DNA from: Dickeya poaceiphila
GTDB taxonomy: Bacteria; Pseudomonadota; Gammaproteobacteria; Enterobacterales; Enterobacteriaceae
Direction of reading: 5' to 3'
Assembly: GCF_007858975.2 (NCBI RefSeq)
Contig: NZ_CP042220.2
Span: 1,054,001-1,118,000, forward strand
DNA: 64,000 nucleotides
Below are positions 28,526-41,490 of the stretch, piece by piece. The position numbers were made by a program, and so were the translations under genes. The notes under the pieces are model-generated. The model saw only the letters and a list, made by a program, of their open reading frames with translations, ran no database searches and had not been told where the DNA came from. Position 1 is the first letter of the stretch. Every line of letters starts with the position of its first letter.

Positions 28526-28538
28526 GTCGATTCCTGTG

Positions 28539-29900
28539 TCAGGAGAGGTGCAACGGAATCTCGACAGTGATTTGTACGCCGCCGAGTGATGAATGCTCAG
28601 CATACAGGCGTCCATCGTGCGCCTCAATGATATTGGCGCAAATGGACAACCCCAGTCCGGAGCCGCCGCTGGCACGGTTGCGCGAGCTTTCTGCGCGGTA
28701 GAAACGCTCGAATATCAGCGCCAGTTGTTCATCGCTGATGCCGGGGGCGCTATCACGCCAGTGAATGACCAGCCGTTGCTGGCGTAATTCGGTTTCCACC
28801 TCCAGTTGTCCCGCATCATCAGTATAACGCAAGCTGTTTTCCAGCAGATTATTGAACAATTGGTTCAGTCGGTCCGGGTCGCCAAATACGACAGCTTCGG
28901 GATGAAAGCGGGTAGTGAGTTGGATGTTTTTGTGCTGAAAACGTTCCCTGAACGACGCTATCGACACCTGTAGCAGCGCGCTGACATTGACGGCGGTCTT
29001 GCGGTAAGCCAGTGCGCCAAGATCGGACAACGACAGTTGATGCAAGTCGTCCACCAGTTTGGTCAGTAACGCGACCTCCGTTTGTAGTGAGCTAAACGCT
29101 GCGGTATCGGGTCGGCGCACGCCATCCTGCAAGGCTTCCAGCTCACCACGCAGCACCGCCAGTGGGGTGCGCAACTCGTGGGATATGTCTGCCATGAATG
29201 CGCGGCGCGACTGTTCGTTTTTTTCCAGCGCTGAGGCTAACTGATTAAAGTCCTGCGCCAGACGATCCAGTTCATCGCGCCCACTGGCTGTTACGCGTGT
29301 GCTAAAATCTCCGCCCGCCAGTTGGTGGATGCCATTAACCAGCCGTTTGACCGGGGCCAGCAGCCCGCGCGACATCATCCAGGTCACCACTGCCGCTAAC
29401 AGGGTAGTAAAAGCGACAATCAGCCAACTGGTACGCTGTTGCTGGCGGTCGAAGTTGATATCTGCGCTGCGGGTCAGCCCTTCTACCGGCGCAGTCACCA
29501 GCCAGCCAACGGTCTGTGTTTTCGCCATCAGCGGTTGCCAGTTGCTGCCAGCTGGCATCGGAATTGGCGGGCCTATCAGGCGGCGGCGGTTCTCGTCCGT
29601 GACCCAAAACCGGGTACGCCAGGCTTGCATCGCTTCATCGTTATTCTGTTCCATCTCCCGTAACATGGAGAAAATGCCGTGCTCGTTATTGTGCAGAAAA
29701 TCCCAGTTGCCGTGTTGCTGATACTGATCTTCCAGCCAACTGCGAATTTGCACCACTCGCTGTTCGTTGCCGTGGCGGATGTAGTCGATAAACCCTTTCT
29801 CAAAACTGAGCCGGACACCCAGATGCATGATGACCAGCACCAGCATACAGGTGGAAAAAATCGCCAGAAACAGCCTGGCGGTGATGCCGAATCTCATCAT
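28539..29900 (-). CDS. baeS: Sensor histidine kinase BaeS
   Basis: This 453-aa inner-membrane sensor has two membrane spans (about 10-30 and 165-185) flanking a periplasmic domain. A HAMP domain follows, then the H-box [20 protein letters not shown] with the phosphorylated His, and ATPase motifs [24 protein letters not shown] and GGSGLGLSI. It senses envelope damage by toxic compounds such as indole and flavonoids in E. coli. The start overlaps the mdtD stop by four bases. Confidence 0.95.
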   Translation of the reverse strand: MMRFGITARLFLAIFSTCMLVLVIMHLGVRLSFEKGFIDYIRHGNEQRVVQIRSWLEDQYQQHGNWDFLHNNEHGIFSMLREMEQNNDEAMQAWRTRFWVTDENRRRLIGPPIPMPAGSNWQPLMAKTQTVGWLVTAPVEGLTRSADINFDRQQQRTSWLIVAFTTLLAAVVTWMMSRGLLAPVKRLVNGIHQLAGGDFSTRVTASGRDELDRLAQDFNQLASALEKNEQSRRAFMADISHELRTPLAVLRGELEALQDGVRRPDTAAFSSLQTEVALLTKLVDDLHQLSLSDLGALAYRKTAVNVSALLQVSIASFRERFQHKNIQLTTRFHPEAVVFGDPDRLNQLFNNLLENSLRYTDDAGQLEVETELRQQRLVIHWRDSAPGISDEQLALIFERFYRAESSRNRASGGSGLGLSICANIIEAHDGRLYAEHSSLGGVQITVEIPLHLS

Positions 29901-31309
29901 TCACCTCGTGAAGCGCGCGTTAGCGTCGCCTGTTGAATGGTATCGGGCGGCACGTGGTTAAAAATCAGCGCCGGGAACGCCATCACCGCCACCATGCACA
30001 GATAGGTGTAGAGGAATACCGTATGGGTTTCCGGCGTGCCACTCACCAGATGCTGATTGGCGAAAATGCCCAGCAACAGACCGGCGATGGTCACCCCCAT
30101 ACTGGTGGATAATTGCATCGACATCGACAGCAGGCTGTTACCGCCACTGGCCAGATCGTCAGGTAAATCCTTGAGCGTCAGAGTATTCATGGTAGAAAAA
30201 CGGATACCGTTCACCATGCCTACCAGCAGTAGTACTACCGGGGTCATCCAGTGCCAGTTCATCAGCGCCACCAGCGCAAACAGCAGGGTGGCTAACGCCA
30301 GCGTCAGGGTGGAGGCAATTAATACGGCACGGTAACCGAATCGGTTGACTATCAACACCACCAGCCGTTTCATCCCCATGTTGCCGAGCACCAGCGGGAT
30401 CATCATCATACCGGCGTGAAACGGTGTGTACTCTAGGCCGATTTGCAGAAACACCGGCGTCATAAATGGCAGCATCCCACTGCCGATGCGCGCCAGCCAG
30501 CCGCCGAACAGCCCAATGGTAAAGCTACGGGTATTGAACAGACGCAGGTTAAACAGTGACTGTTCGTTGTTTCTGGCGTGCAGCCAATACCCCAGCAGCG
30601 CCAGCAGGCCGGTCAGCACCAGCGCGCTCAATGCTGGCGGACTTAAACCGAGGCTTTTCTGCCCGTCCAGCGCCAGCGTCAGCGTACCCATGGCGATGAC
30701 CAGACAGATAAAGCCGCGCAGGTCGAAACGGCGTGGCGGCATGGTGAAGTTGGGCATCAGCCACCAGGTGGCGAGGGCGCCGAGCAGGCCGACCGGAATA
30801 TTAATCAGAAAGATCCAGTGCCAACTGGCGTACTGCACCAAAAAACCGCCGAGCGTTGGACCCATTAGCGGGCCTATCTGCCCTGGCAGCGTGACGAAGG
30901 TCATCGCCGCCATGTACTGCGCGCGTGGCACCAGTTTCATTACCGTCAGGCGGCCAATTGGTACCATCATCGCACCACCGATACCCTGAATCACACGGGA
31001 AAACAGCAGTTCATTCAGGGTAATGGCGCGGGCGCACAGCAGTGAACCGAGGCTGAACAGCATGATGGCGGAAAAGAAAATATTCCGCACACCAAATCGA
31101 TCCGCCAGCCAGCCGCTGGCGGGCAGCAGTATCGCTACCGTCAGCACATAGGAGACAATGACCGCGTGCATTCGCAGCGGGCTTTCATTCAGGCTGATAG
31201 CCATAGAGGGCAAAGCCGTGTTGACGATAGTGGTATCCAACGCTTGCATAAAAAAGCCGAAGGCCACAATCCACAGCTGCCAGCGAACGGAAGCGGGCTG
31301 ATTGCTCAT
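29897..31309 (-). CDS. mdtD: MFS transporter MdtD
   Basis: MdtD is a 14-TM DHA2-type major facilitator encoded in the mdtABC operon. The 470-aa product shows [11 protein letters not shown] (motif C-like, DHA2), [13 protein letters not shown] (motif A) and many hydrophobic helices. It is not essential for MdtABC efflux; citrate export has been proposed for some homologues. It lies 94 bases after mdtC and overlaps baeS by four bases. Confidence 0.94.
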   Translation of the reverse strand: MSNQPASVRWQLWIVAFGFFMQALDTTIVNTALPSMAISLNESPLRMHAVIVSYVLTVAILLPASGWLADRFGVRNIFFSAIMLFSLGSLLCARAITLNELLFSRVIQGIGGAMMVPIGRLTVMKLVPRAQYMAAMTFVTLPGQIGPLMGPTLGGFLVQYASWHWIFLINIPVGLLGALATWWLMPNFTMPPRRFDLRGFICLVIAMGTLTLALDGQKSLGLSPPALSALVLTGLLALLGYWLHARNNEQSLFNLRLFNTRSFTIGLFGGWLARIGSGMLPFMTPVFLQIGLEYTPFHAGMMMIPLVLGNMGMKRLVVLIVNRFGYRAVLIASTLTLALATLLFALVALMNWHWMTPVVLLLVGMVNGIRFSTMNTLTLKDLPDDLASGGNSLLSMSMQLSTSMGVTIAGLLLGIFANQHLVSGTPETHTVFLYTYLCMVAVMAFPALIFNHVPPDTIQQATLTRASRGE

Positions 31310-31403
31310 GTGCGGTATGACTCCTTGGAATAGTTTTCCCTTCTAGATGCCGGGGCGAACCCCGGCAAATGTTACAGCTACGGCAATCGCAGCTGTCGCA
31401 ACG

Positions 31404-34400
31404 TCAGGCCGACGGTTCGGTATGCGCAGCTGTGCCAGACCGTTTGTGGCGACGCCATTGCAGGCGATCAAAAAACAGGTACACCACCGGCGTGGTGTAT
31501 AGCGTCAGTAACTGGCTCATCACCAGCCCGCCGGCGATAGTAATACCGAGAGGCTGGCGCAGTTCCGAACCATCGCCGCTGCTCAGCACCAGCGGCAGTG
31601 CGCCGAAGAGTGCTGCCATAGTCGTCATCATGATCGGGCGAAAACGCAACATGCAGGCGCGGAAAATGGCCTCGTGCGCTGACAATTTCCCTTCCCGCTG
31701 CGCCACCAATGCAAAATCCACCATCATGATGGCGTTTTTCTTCACGATGCCTATCAACAGCAGAATGCCAATCAGCGCAATCAGACTGAACGGCTTGCCA
31801 AACAGCTCCAGCGCCAGCAGCGCACCAACCCCTGCGGATGGCAGCGTCGAGAGAATGGTTAACGGGTGGGCGACATTCTCATACAGTATCCCCAGCACGA
31901 TGTAGACCGTCAGGATCGCCGCAATAATCAACACCACCTGCGAATGCTGAGATTGCTGGAACGCCAGTGCGGTACCGGCAAATTGCCCCCGTACGGTAGG
32001 AGGAACACCCAGCGAGGTCATGGTGCGCTCAATAGCCGTCGTCGCATCAGACAGGCTGGCGCCCTCTGGCAGGTTGAAGGAGATCGTGGCGGCGGCTGAC
32101 AATCCTTGATGGTTGACCGCCAGCGGCGTATTGGCCGGTTGCCAGCGGGCGAAGAACGACAGCGGTATCGGTTTGCCGTCGTTGTTGATAACAAACATCT
32201 TATCCAGCGAACTGGGGTCCTGGGTGTAAGCCGAATCGACTTCCATCACCACTTTGTACTGGTTCATTGGTCGATAAATGGTGGAGATCTGCCGCTGGCC
32301 GAACGCGTTGTTCAGCAGCGCATTGACGCTGGAGACGTTGATGCCGAGACGCGCCATTGCATCACGATCATAGACCATCATCAGTTCGGCGCCTTTGTCC
32401 TGCTGGTCGGAACTGACATCCGCCAGTTGCGGCAGCTTACTCAGGGCATCGCGGATTTTTGGCTCCCAGGCTCTTAATACCGCCAGATCATCCGACAGCA
32501 GTGAGAACTGATAACCGCCGTTGGCTTCGCGTCCACCGATGCGTACGTCCTGCACTGCCATCAGATACAGGTTGGCACCCGGTTCTTTCGCCAGTTTGGC
32601 GCGCAGCCGGGTAATCACTTGCTGGGCGGTGACGTCACGTTGGGAAAGCGGTTTGAGGCTAATGAACATCGCGCCGCTGTTGGTGCGCATACCGCCGGTG
32701 AAACCGGTGACGTTATCCACCGCCGGATCGGCGCGTACGATGGTCATGAAGTCCTTTAGTTTGCGCTTCATGGCCTGAAAAGAGATGCTTTGGTCGGCCT
32801 GAATGAACCCCAACAACCGCCCGGTATCCTGTTCGGGGAAAAAGGTTTTGGGGATGCTGATATACAGCCAGACGCTCAGGGCGATAGTGCCCAGCAACAT
32901 CATCATTACCCAGCGCGAGTGGTTCAACACCCATTGCAGGGTGCGGCCATAGCCCTGTTGCAGCCTGAACAGGAGCCGGTTGAAACCACGTGTGCGCGGC
33001 TGGCTGCGCGGCGTGTGGGAGCGTAGCAGCCGGGAGCACATCATCGGCGTCAGCGTGATGGAAACCAGCAATGAAATCAGGATCGCTACCGACAGCGTAA
33101 CTGAGAACTCGCGGAACAGGCGACCTGGCAGGCCGGCCATGAATAGCAGCGGAATAAACACTGCAATGAGCGACAGGCTCATCGATACGACGGTGAAGCC
33201 GACTTCCCGCACCCCTTGCAGCGAGGCTTGCAGCGGTTTCATGCCCGCTTCGATGTGGCGAGAAATATTCTCCAGCACTACGATGGCGTCATCCACCACG
33301 AAGCCGGTGGCGACGGTCAACGCCATCAGCGACAGATTGTTGAGACTGAAGCCGCACAAGTACATGGCGGCAAAGGAGCCAATTAACGACACCGGCACAG
33401 CGATAGCCGGGATCACCGTGGCGCGCCCGGAGCGCAGGAACAGGAATACCACCAGAATGACCAGCGACACCGCGATGGTCAGCGAGCGTTCTACGTCGCG
33501 CAGCGACGCGCGAATGGTGGGAGAACGATCCTGCGCGATATTCAGCGTAATGGCCGCGGGCAACATGGCCTGCAGCTCTGGCATTGAGGCGCGAATGGCA
33601 TCCACGGTGGAAATGATGTTGGCGTCTGGGGCCCGGCGGATTAGCACCAGAACTGCGGGTTTGGCGTTGCTCATCCCGGCGTTGAGCACGTTCTGCACTG
33701 AGTCTTTTACCGTCGCCACATCGCTCAGCCGTACTGGCGCGCCATTGTTGTAGTGGACGATCAGCGAACGATAGGCATCGGCGTTTTTCAACTCGTCGTT
33801 AGTTTGAATTTGGTAGTGAGTGCCGCCGCTGTCCACGCTACCGAGCGGCTGACGCACGTTGGACTGGGCGATAGACTGGCGTACGGCATCCAACGATACG
33901 CCCTGATTGAACAGCGCCTGTGGGTTGAGCGCCACCCGCACCGCCGGTAACGAGCTGCCGCCGATGGTGACGTCGCCGACGCCCTCAATCTGTGAAACCC
34001 GCTGGGCAATCTGGGTCGAGGCGTAATCATACAACTGACCGGGACCGTAGGTGTCTGACGTCAGCGTCATGATAACGATGGGGGCATCTGACGGGTTAAC
34101 CTTACGGTAGTAAGGACGGCTCGGCATGTTACTTGGCAACAGGCTTTGAGCGGCATTGATCGCGGCCTGCACATCACGGGCGGCACCGTTAATGTCTCGT
34201 TCCAGCGCAAACTGCAGAATGATGCGGGTATTGCCCAGCGAACTCATTGACGTCATTTCATTGATGCCGGCAATGCGGCCTAACGAGCGCTCCAGCGGCG
34301 TCGCTACCGATGACGCCATGGTTTCCGGTGATGCGCCAGGCAAGGTGGCGGTGACCGAAATGACCGGATAGTCCACCTGTGGCAACGGCGACACCGGCAG

Positions 34401-34493
34401 CAACCGATAGCCGAGCAGGCCGCACAGCGCTATCGCCAGCGCCAGCAACGTAGTGGCGACCGGGCGATGGATAAACAGCGCGAAAAACTTCAC
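31404..34493 (-). CDS. mdtC: RND efflux pump subunit MdtC
   Basis: MdtC is the 1029-aa RND permease that with MdtB forms a heterotrimeric inner-membrane proton/drug antiporter. It begins [19 protein letters not shown]. The transmembrane proton-relay Asp pair lies in [20 protein letters not shown]. The two large periplasmic loops and the second half ([20 protein letters not shown]) are complete. It overlaps mdtB by four bases. Substrates of the family include bile salts and novobiocin. Confidence 0.97.
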   Translation of the reverse strand: MKFFALFIHRPVATTLLALAIALCGLLGYRLLPVSPLPQVDYPVISVTATLPGASPETMASSVATPLERSLGRIAGINEMTSMSSLGNTRIILQFALERDINGAARDVQAAINAAQSLLPSNMPSRPYYRKVNPSDAPIVIMTLTSDTYGPGQLYDYASTQIAQRVSQIEGVGDVTIGGSSLPAVRVALNPQALFNQGVSLDAVRQSIAQSNVRQPLGSVDSGGTHYQIQTNDELKNADAYRSLIVHYNNGAPVRLSDVATVKDSVQNVLNAGMSNAKPAVLVLIRRAPDANIISTVDAIRASMPELQAMLPAAITLNIAQDRSPTIRASLRDVERSLTIAVSLVILVVFLFLRSGRATVIPAIAVPVSLIGSFAAMYLCGFSLNNLSLMALTVATGFVVDDAIVVLENISRHIEAGMKPLQASLQGVREVGFTVVSMSLSLIAVFIPLLFMAGLPGRLFREFSVTLSVAILISLLVSITLTPMMCSRLLRSHTPRSQPRTRGFNRLLFRLQQGYGRTLQWVLNHSRWVMMMLLGTIALSVWLYISIPKTFFPEQDTGRLLGFIQADQSISFQAMKRKLKDFMTIVRADPAVDNVTGFTGGMRTNSGAMFISLKPLSQRDVTAQQVITRLRAKLAKEPGANLYLMAVQDVRIGGREANGGYQFSLLSDDLAVLRAWEPKIRDALSKLPQLADVSSDQQDKGAELMMVYDRDAMARLGINVSSVNALLNNAFGQRQISTIYRPMNQYKVVMEVDSAYTQDPSSLDKMFVINNDGKPIPLSFFARWQPANTPLAVNHQGLSAAATISFNLPEGASLSDATTAIERTMTSLGVPPTVRGQFAGTALAFQQSQHSQVVLIIAAILTVYIVLGILYENVAHPLTILSTLPSAGVGALLALELFGKPFSLIALIGILLLIGIVKKNAIMMVDFALVAQREGKLSAHEAIFRACMLRFRPIMMTTMAALFGALPLVLSSGDGSELRQPLGITIAGGLVMSQLLTLYTTPVVYLFFDRLQWRRHKRSGTAAHTEPSA

Positions 34494-37400
34494 TGTGCTT
34501 CCCCTTCCTGCAACTGGCGGCGACGCAGGCGATGCGCCAGACGGTCAAACAGCAGGTAAATCACCGGCGTGGTAAACAGCGTCAGCACCTGACTCATCAC
34601 CAGCCCACCGACCATACAGATACCGAGTGGACGGCGTAGTTCTGCGCCTACGCCGGTACTGAACATCAGGGGAACGGCGCTGAGCAGTGCTGCCATGGTG
34701 GTCATCAGGATCGGGCGAAAACGCAGCAGACAGGCTTGATAAATGGCCTGATACGGCGTCATCCCCTGCTCGCGTTCAGCCGCCAGTGCGAAATCGATCA
34801 TCATGATGGCATTCTTCTTCACGATACCGATCAGCAAAATGATGCCGATAATGGCGATAATGTTCAGATCGCTGCCTGCCATCATCAGCGCCAGCAACGC
34901 ACCGACCCCGGCAGTCGGCAGGGTGGACAAGATAGTGACCGGGTGGATAAAACTTTCATACAGTACGCCCAGCACGATATACATGGCTATCACTGCGGCC
35001 ACTACCAACCAGATGGTGCTGGTCAGCGCTGACTGGAATGCCAGCGTGCTGCCCTGGAAGCGGGTAATGATGTCGCTGGGCAACTGCATCTGTTGTTGCG
35101 TTTTCTGAATGACTTTTACCGCATCACCCAGTGCGTAACCGGGAGCGACATTGAACGAAATGGTGGTTGAGGGGAATTGGTCGATGTGATTGATCGACAA
35201 GGCTCCCTGACGTTCTTCTATCGTGGCGATGCTGCTTAGCGGCACCACGCCGCCACTGCTGTTGATAAGCCGGATATCACTCAATGCCACCAGCCCGTTG
35301 CTGCTGTCGTGGTGCTGTTCCAGTACTACCCGGTACTGGTTGGATTGCGTGTAAATAGTGGAGATCAGGCGTTGACCGAAGGCGTTGTAGAGGGCGCTGT
35401 CTACCTGCGACATAGTGATGCCGAGACGGCTGGCGTTGTCACGATTGACCTTGAGGTAGGCTATCGCGCCGCCGTCCTGCCAGTCACTGCTGACATCCTG
35501 TAACTGCGGCAGTTTCTGCAACTCTGCTATTAGTTTCGGCACCCAAGTGCTGAGTTCATCCAGCGACATGGTTTGCAGGGTAAACTGATACTGGGTGCGG
35601 CTGACTTGTGTATCGATAGTCAGATCCTGTACCGGTTGCAGATAAAGCTGAACGCCGGGCAGGGCGGATGTGCGCTGTTGCAGGCGCTCAATCACGCCTT
35701 GAATACGGTCGCTGCGCTCATCCAGCGGCTTCAGGTTGATCTGCAGCCTGCCGCTATTGAGCGACGGATTCGTGCCGTCAACGCCGATAAACGACGTGAC
35801 GCTTTCCACCGCCGGGTCTTGCATGATAAGCGAGGTGACCTGCTGTTGTTTATCCACCATGCCGGAGAAAGAGATAGTTTGCGACGCCTGTACGGTGCCC
35901 TGAATAATGCCGTTGTCCTGTATCGGGAAAAAACCTTTGGGGATAACGATATACAGCAGAACGGTCAGCACCAGCGTGCTCAGCGCGACGCAAAGGGTAA
36001 TCCACGGGTGGCTCAGCACCCGCGTCAGGCCGCGGCCATACCAGGCGATCACCGCATCAAAGAAGCGTTCACTGGCACGGGTAAAACGGTTTTGCTGGCT
36101 CAGTGAATGGTGGCTGAGCAGACGGGCGCACATCATGGGGGTTAGCGTCAGTGACACCACCGCGGAGATCAGAATCGACACCGCCAGTGTTACTGCGAAC
36201 TCACGGAACAGGCGACCAATGATATCGCCCATGAACAGTAATGGGATCAATACTGCGATCAATGAAAAGGTCAGTGAAATAATGGTAAAGCCGATTTCGC
36301 CAGCACCTTTCAACGCGGCCTGCAGTGGTTTTTCGCCTTTTTCAATGTAACGGGCGATGTTTTCGATAACGACGATGGCGTCATCGACCACGAAGCCGGT
36401 GGCGATGGTCAGTGCCATCAATGTCAGGTTATTGATCGAAAAGCCGAGAAAATACATGGCGGCGAAGGTGCCCACCAGCGACAGCGGCACCGCGATGCTG
36501 GGGATCAGCGTCGCTACCGCGTTGCGCAGAAACAGGTAGATCACCATCACGACCAGCGCGATAGCCAGGATCAGTTCAAACTGTACATCGTCCACCGACG
36601 CTCGGATGGTCGTGGTGCGGTCGTTGAGCAGAGCGATATCCACAGATTTGGGTAAGCTGGCTCTTAGCGTCGGCAGCAGAGTGCGGATATGGTCAGCTGT
36701 GGCAATCACATTGGCTCCCGGCTGACGCTGAATATTGAGGACAATAGCCTGATTCTGATTGGCCCAGGCGGCCAGATGGGTGTTTTCTGCCGCCTGTTCT
36801 ACCGTAGCGACATCCTGTAGCCGTACCGGGGCGTTATTTTTCCAGGCAATGATCAATTGTCGATAGTCATCAAGCGAGCGCATCTGATCGTTGGCAGATA
36901 CCGTTACCGAACGCGCCGGGCCGTCAAAACTGCCCTTGGGCGTGTTGACGTTGGCGGCGGTGATAGCGGTGCGCACCGTTTCGCTGCTCAGCCCGTAGGC
37001 CGCCAGCGCCCCTGGATTGAGTTTGACCCGTACCGATGGCCGTTGCCCACCAGCCAGACTCACCAACCCAACGCCCTCCACCTGTGAGATTTTCTGTGCG
37101 ATGCGCGTTTCGATCATATCCTGCACCTGGGTGAGCGGCAGGGCGCTGGACGTGACCGCCAGCGTCATGATCGGTGGGTCCGCCGGGTTGACCTTATTGT
37201 AGATAGGCGGGAAAGGCAGATCGGTAGGTAATAGGTTGGTGGCGGCGTTGATCGCCGCTTGCACATCCTGTTCTGCTACATCCAATGAGAGCGATAGTTG
37301 GAATTGGAGGGTAATGACTGACGAACCGCCAGAGCTTTGGCTCGACATCTGTTTGAGACCAGACATGCTGCCAAACTGGTGTTCCAGCGGTGCGGTTATC

Positions 37401-37630
37401 GCTGAGGTCATCACGTCCGGGCTGGCACCGGGGTACAGTGTAACGACCTGAATTGTCGGGTAATCCACCTCTGGCAGTGCTGAAACCGGTAAGGCGCGGT
37501 AGCCGACAATTCCGGCCAGCAGAATGGCGATCATCAACAGTGTGGTGGCAATCGGCCGGAGAATAAACAGGCGCGACGGTCCGCCACCGTTGCTCGGTGT
37601 GGCGTCCTGTAACGGTGTTGTCTCCTGCAT
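34490..37630 (-). CDS. mdtB: RND efflux pump subunit MdtB
   Basis: MdtB is the partner RND subunit of MdtC in the MdtABC-TolC pump. The 1046-aa product starts with a short Pro/Ser-rich extension before [18 protein letters not shown]. It carries the same [20 protein letters not shown] relay segment and the [20 protein letters not shown] repeat. E. coli MdtB has 1040 residues. The start codon overlaps the mdtA stop by one base (TGATG). Confidence 0.97.
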   Translation of the reverse strand: MQETTPLQDATPSNGGGPSRLFILRPIATTLLMIAILLAGIVGYRALPVSALPEVDYPTIQVVTLYPGASPDVMTSAITAPLEHQFGSMSGLKQMSSQSSGGSSVITLQFQLSLSLDVAEQDVQAAINAATNLLPTDLPFPPIYNKVNPADPPIMTLAVTSSALPLTQVQDMIETRIAQKISQVEGVGLVSLAGGQRPSVRVKLNPGALAAYGLSSETVRTAITAANVNTPKGSFDGPARSVTVSANDQMRSLDDYRQLIIAWKNNAPVRLQDVATVEQAAENTHLAAWANQNQAIVLNIQRQPGANVIATADHIRTLLPTLRASLPKSVDIALLNDRTTTIRASVDDVQFELILAIALVVMVIYLFLRNAVATLIPSIAVPLSLVGTFAAMYFLGFSINNLTLMALTIATGFVVDDAIVVIENIARYIEKGEKPLQAALKGAGEIGFTIISLTFSLIAVLIPLLFMGDIIGRLFREFAVTLAVSILISAVVSLTLTPMMCARLLSHHSLSQQNRFTRASERFFDAVIAWYGRGLTRVLSHPWITLCVALSTLVLTVLLYIVIPKGFFPIQDNGIIQGTVQASQTISFSGMVDKQQQVTSLIMQDPAVESVTSFIGVDGTNPSLNSGRLQINLKPLDERSDRIQGVIERLQQRTSALPGVQLYLQPVQDLTIDTQVSRTQYQFTLQTMSLDELSTWVPKLIAELQKLPQLQDVSSDWQDGGAIAYLKVNRDNASRLGITMSQVDSALYNAFGQRLISTIYTQSNQYRVVLEQHHDSSNGLVALSDIRLINSSGGVVPLSSIATIEERQGALSINHIDQFPSTTISFNVAPGYALGDAVKVIQKTQQQMQLPSDIITRFQGSTLAFQSALTSTIWLVVAAVIAMYIVLGVLYESFIHPVTILSTLPTAGVGALLALMMAGSDLNIIAIIGIILLIGIVKKNAIMMIDFALAAEREQGMTPYQAIYQACLLRFRPILMTTMAALLSAVPLMFSTGVGAELRRPLGICMVGGLVMSQVLTLFTTPVIYLLFDRLAHRLRRRQLQEGEAQ

Positions 37631-38874
37631 CAGGATTTCTCCGCTTTATGCTGAGGTTTTTCTACGCCAGCAGTAGGCTTGGTCTCTGCCGTTGCAGGTG
37701 TCAGCACTTCAACATGCGCACCTTCAGTCAGTCGGTCTATGCCATCTGTGACCACTCGCTCACCCGCGTTAAGCCCGTTTGATACCACGGTTTGTTGACC
37801 GTACTGAATACCGGTAGTGACGATGTGTTTACTGACCTGATCTTTATCGTTCAACACCCAGACAAAACGCCCTTCGTTGCCCATCTGGATAGCGGCTGAT
37901 GGCGCCACCACTACATTTTGCAGGGTATCGACTTTCATCTTGATATTGACGAACTGATTGGGGAACAGCGCGTCGTCGGTATTGTCGAAGCGGGCTTTTA
38001 GCCTGATGGTGCCGGTAGTGGCGTCGATTTGGTTATCCATGCTCAGCAGCCGGCCCTGAGAGAGGATGTGCTGACTGGCGCGATCCCAGGCTTCCACCAG
38101 CACCGGCTGACCGGATTTCTGTGCTTTTAGCACGGTAGCAATATTGCTTTCCGGCAGCGTGAATATGGCGTCAATCGGGTGGGTTTGCGTCAACACCAGC
38201 AGATTATCGGTGCTGGTGACATAGTTGCCGATGTCAATCTGGCGCAGGCCGACGCGGCCACTAAACGGTGCGGTGATGCGGCTGTAATCCAACTGCAATT
38301 GCGCGCTGGCGACCGAACCCTGATCCGATTTCACGGTCGCTTCATATTGACGTACCAGCGATTCCTGGGTGTCCAACTGTTGGCCAGAAACCAGACTGGT
38401 TTTGGACAGTTGCTGGTAACGAGCCAGATCCTGGCGAGCATTGGTCAACAAGGCCTGATCTTTGGCCAATTGACCTTGTGCTTGCGTCAGCGCCACCTGA
38501 AATGGCCGTGGGTCGATTTCCGCCAACAACTCGCCTTCTTTGACCTGCTGTCCTTCCTGGAAATGAATAGCCATCAACTGACCGCTGACCCGGCTGTGCA
38601 CCGTGACGGTGTTGGCGGCGGTGACCGTACCCAGACCGGACAGGTAATAGGGTACAGAGGATGAGGCAGTGAGTGCGGCCTGCACCGGCGGTGGTGCCGT
38701 GGAGCCGCGGCGTCCACCGGCGTTACGGTTTTGTCCCTGACGTGAAGATTGCTGTGTAGTTGTCGCTTCGTTAGCTGATTCTGATTGCGATGTGTGGAAA
38801 TAACGCCAGGCGAAAAAGGCTGCGGCAATAACGATGGCCAATAACAGAAAACGAAATAAGCGTGCGGCGTTCAT
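37630..38874 (-). CDS. mdtA: Membrane fusion protein MdtA
   Basis: MdtA is the periplasmic adaptor that joins MdtBC to TolC. The 414-aa protein has an N-terminal membrane anchor (about 5-27), the lipoyl-like half motif [20 protein letters not shown], a coiled-coil hairpin ([20 protein letters not shown]) and a beta-barrel. The ATG at 38874 is chosen; GGAGG lies a rather long 14 bases upstream, and the alternative TTG at 38895 is less likely. Confidence 0.94.
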   Translation of the reverse strand: MNAARLFRFLLLAIVIAAAFFAWRYFHTSQSESANEATTTQQSSRQGQNRNAGGRRGSTAPPPVQAALTASSSVPYYLSGLGTVTAANTVTVHSRVSGQLMAIHFQEGQQVKEGELLAEIDPRPFQVALTQAQGQLAKDQALLTNARQDLARYQQLSKTSLVSGQQLDTQESLVRQYEATVKSDQGSVASAQLQLDYSRITAPFSGRVGLRQIDIGNYVTSTDNLLVLTQTHPIDAIFTLPESNIATVLKAQKSGQPVLVEAWDRASQHILSQGRLLSMDNQIDATTGTIRLKARFDNTDDALFPNQFVNIKMKVDTLQNVVVAPSAAIQMGNEGRFVWVLNDKDQVSKHIVTTGIQYGQQTVVSNGLNAGERVVTDGIDRLTEGAHVEVLTPATAETKPTAGVEKPQHKAEKS

Positions 38875-38964
38875 AATTATGGAAGGAACCTCCAATCAGC
38901 ACAGGCCAAGATAAGCCCATGAAACACTGAATATTATGATACTAGTTTAAACAGTAACCCAAGG

Positions 38965-38982
38965 GTAAAAAATGGAGGAAAT
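38965..38982 (-). promoter_or_regulatory. Candidate BaeR box upstream of mdtA
   Basis: On the minus strand ATTTCCTCCATTTTTTAC resembles the E. coli BaeR box TTTTTCTCCATNATTGGC, about 13 of 18 matches by eye. It lies about 90 bases before the mdtA start. BaeR control of the operon that also encodes baeSR would give positive feedback. Confidence 0.5.
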
Positions 38983-39013
38983 ATGGAAGATGCGTCAGGG
39001 TTTGTAGAAAAAG

Positions 39014-39041
39014 AATCCCCGGCGTGATAAACGCCGGGGAT
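39014..39041 (-). terminator. Terminator after nupC
   Basis: ATCCCCGGCGT pairs with ACGCCGGGGAT around a short loop. On the minus strand the stem is followed by TCTTTTTC. It lies about 45 bases past the nupC stop codon. Confidence 0.8.
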
Positions 39042-39087
39042 CGGGTGCCATGTGTGTCAGCGAGGTGTCGTTATCAAGACAACGGGA

Positions 39088-40269
39088 TTACAACACCAGT
39101 CCGGCAACGGCAGCGGATAACAGGCTGACCAGCGTAGAACCGTATACCAGTTTCAGACCAAAGCGAGAAACGGTATTGCCCTGTGCCTCGTTCAGCCCTT
39201 TGATTGCACCGGCTACGATACCAATCGACGAGAAGTTGGCGAAAGATACCAGGAATACCGACAGGATGCCCACGCTGCGTGGCGACAACTGACCAGCCAC
39301 TTTCTGCATTTCTATCATGGCGACGAATTCGTTAGACACCAGCTTGGTAGCCATAATACTGCCCACCTGCAGTGCTTCGGCTTTGGGAATGCCCATCACC
39401 CAGGCGAACGGATAGAACACGTAACCCAGGATTTCCTGGAAGCTCAGGCCGAACACGGCGCTAAACAGCGCGTTAATGCTGGCGATTAGCGCGATGAAAC
39501 CGATCAACATTGCAGCAACGATAACCGCAACCTTAAAACCGGCCAGAATATATTCGCCCAACATTTCAAAGAAGCTCTGACCTTCATGCAGGTTGCTCAG
39601 GTGCAGTTCTTTCTCTTCGCTGGTGTCGTACGGGTTGATGAGCGACAACACGATGAAAGTGCTGAACATGTTGAGCACCAGCGCCGCCACGACGTATTTG
39701 GCGTCCAGCATTGACATGTAGGCACCGACAATCGACATCGATACGGTGGACATGGCCGTAGCGGCCATGGTGTACATGCGTTTTTCTGACATCTGTCCGA
39801 GAATGTCTTTGTAGGCGATAAAGTTTTCAGACTGGCCAAGAATCAGCGAACTGACGGCGTTAAAAGACTCCAGCTTACCCATGCCGTTAACTTTGGACAG
39901 TATGGTGCCGATCAGACGGATGATAAACGGCAGGACTTTTATGTGCTGCAATATGCCAATTAGTGCGGAGATGAACACAATCGGGCACAGCACTTTCAGG
40001 AAGAACACAAAGCTATTATTGCCGATGTTGCCAAAGACGAAGGTCGTACCTTCGCCTGCGAAACCAAGCAGTTTGTCAAACAGACTGGCAAAGCCTGTTA
40101 CGAAACCCAGGCCTGCACTGGAGTAGAGAAAGAAATAGGCAAGCAGAATTTCAATGACTAAAAGCTGAACAATATACCTGACGCGAATGCTCTTGCGATC
40201 ACGGCACACCAACAGTGACAGGCCGGCGACAACAATCAGTGCCAGGATAAATTGCAGAATATTGGACAT
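39088..40269 (-). CDS. nupC: Concentrative nucleoside transporter NupC
   Basis: NupC imports nucleosides by cation symport (CNT family). The 393-aa product has the N-terminal helices, the first substrate motif [20 protein letters not shown] ([20 protein letters not shown]) and the C-terminal half [12 protein letters not shown] and [18 protein letters not shown]. The length matches E. coli NupC (400 aa). A TATAAT-like box on the minus strand at 40360-40365 may be part of its promoter. It is monocistronic with a strong terminator. Confidence 0.92.
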   Translation of the reverse strand: MSNILQFILALIVVAGLSLLVCRDRKSIRVRYIVQLLVIEILLAYFFLYSSAGLGFVTGFASLFDKLLGFAGEGTTFVFGNIGNNSFVFFLKVLCPIVFISALIGILQHIKVLPFIIRLIGTILSKVNGMGKLESFNAVSSLILGQSENFIAYKDILGQMSEKRMYTMAATAMSTVSMSIVGAYMSMLDAKYVVAALVLNMFSTFIVLSLINPYDTSEEKELHLSNLHEGQSFFEMLGEYILAGFKVAVIVAAMLIGFIALIASINALFSAVFGLSFQEILGYVFYPFAWVMGIPKAEALQVGSIMATKLVSNEFVAMIEMQKVAGQLSPRSVGILSVFLVSFANFSSIGIVAGAIKGLNEAQGNTVSRFGLKLVYGSTLVSLLSAAVAGLVL

Positions 40270-40527
40270 ATTTGCTCCAAATTATGATAGGGGCCGATTT
40301 TTGGTCGTCATTTTATGTAACGGCTGCGGCTAAAATGCGACCTAATACGCAAAAGCGGAATTATATCGCGGAAATTAACCTAAACTGAAGCGTGGGTCTC
40401 ATAGCATTCACTTCTATCTGGGTGATCTATGAATGATTTCATCACATCTGACTGAAAAATATTGTGATGACAATTCCCTGCCAGCCATTTCGCCAGGCTG
40501 GGAAAACCTAACCACAAGGAGATGACA

Positions 40528-41490
40528 ATGCCTGCGTCTGGCGTATTACGTGAACTGGGACATTCGGGAATTCGGGTACCGTTACTGACTTTTGGCGGCA
40601 ACGTATTTGGCTGGACTATTAATGCGCCAACGTCGTTTCGGGTGCTGGATGCCTTGCTTGATCAGGGTCTCAACTTTATTGATACCGCAGATGTCTATTC
40701 GATCTGGTCGCCTGGCAATCAAGGTGGTGAGTCGGAAAACATTATTGGCAACTGGCTAAAACAGCGTGGAAATCGTGATCGGGTAATGATTGCTACCAAA
40801 GTGGGCAAGAATATGGGCGGTGACCGGCATGGGCTGTCGGCTGCTTATATTCGTCGGGCCGTGGAGGATTCGCTGCGCCGTTTGCAGACTGATTATATCG
40901 ATCTGTATCAATCCCATGATGATGATAAAAATACCCCGCTGGAAGAGACACTATTCGCCTTCGATGCGCTGATTCGGGAAGGGAAGGTGCGCGCTATCGG
41001 TGCATCCAACTATGAAGGTGAACGTCTGGCGCAGGCATTACAGGTCAGTCAGGATAACCATCTGGCGCGTTACGAAACCTTGCAACCGGAATACAATCTG
41101 TATGATCGCCAGCACTATGAAACCACGCTGGAACCGGTGGTAAAGGCTAACGGTCTGGGGGTGATTGGGTATTATTCGCTGGCGAGTGGTTTTTTATCCG
41201 GTAAATACCGTTCGGCTGCCGATGCTGCGAAAAGCGCGCGTGGTCCAGGTGTGGTGGAACGTTATCTCAATCCGCGTGGTCTGGCGATTTTGAACGTGTT
41301 GGATCAGCTAGCCGAAGCGCACGCCGCCACTCCTGGTCAGGTAGCCTTGGCATGGCTGATTGCCCGGCCTGGAGTAACGTCGCCGATAGTCAGCGCCACC
41401 TCAGTTGAACAGGTAGCGGAGCTGGCTAACGCCACCCGGTTGGCATTAATGCCTCATGAAATTGAACAATTGAATGTCGCCAGTGCCTGA
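40528..41490 (+). CDS. Aldo/keto reductase family oxidoreductase
   Basis: This 320-aa NADPH-dependent reductase has the family tetrad in order: Asp in NFIDTADVYSIW, Lys in IATKVGKN and His in YQSHDDD, plus the cofactor segment VRAIGASNYEG. AGGAG at 40517-40521 favours the ATG at 40528 over 40522. The phosphate-binding end reads PIVSATSVEQVAEL. Substrate is unknown; relatives reduce aldehydes or sugars. It stands alone between nupC (divergent) and ompA (convergent). Confidence 0.9.
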   Translation: MPASGVLRELGHSGIRVPLLTFGGNVFGWTINAPTSFRVLDALLDQGLNFIDTADVYSIWSPGNQGGESENIIGNWLKQRGNRDRVMIATKVGKNMGGDRHGLSAAYIRRAVEDSLRRLQTDYIDLYQSHDDDKNTPLEETLFAFDALIREGKVRAIGASNYEGERLAQALQVSQDNHLARYETLQPEYNLYDRQHYETTLEPVVKANGLGVIGYYSLASGFLSGKYRSAADAAKSARGPGVVERYLNPRGLAILNVLDQLAEAHAATPGQVALAWLIARPGVTSPIVSATSVEQVAELANATRLALMPHEIEQLNVASA

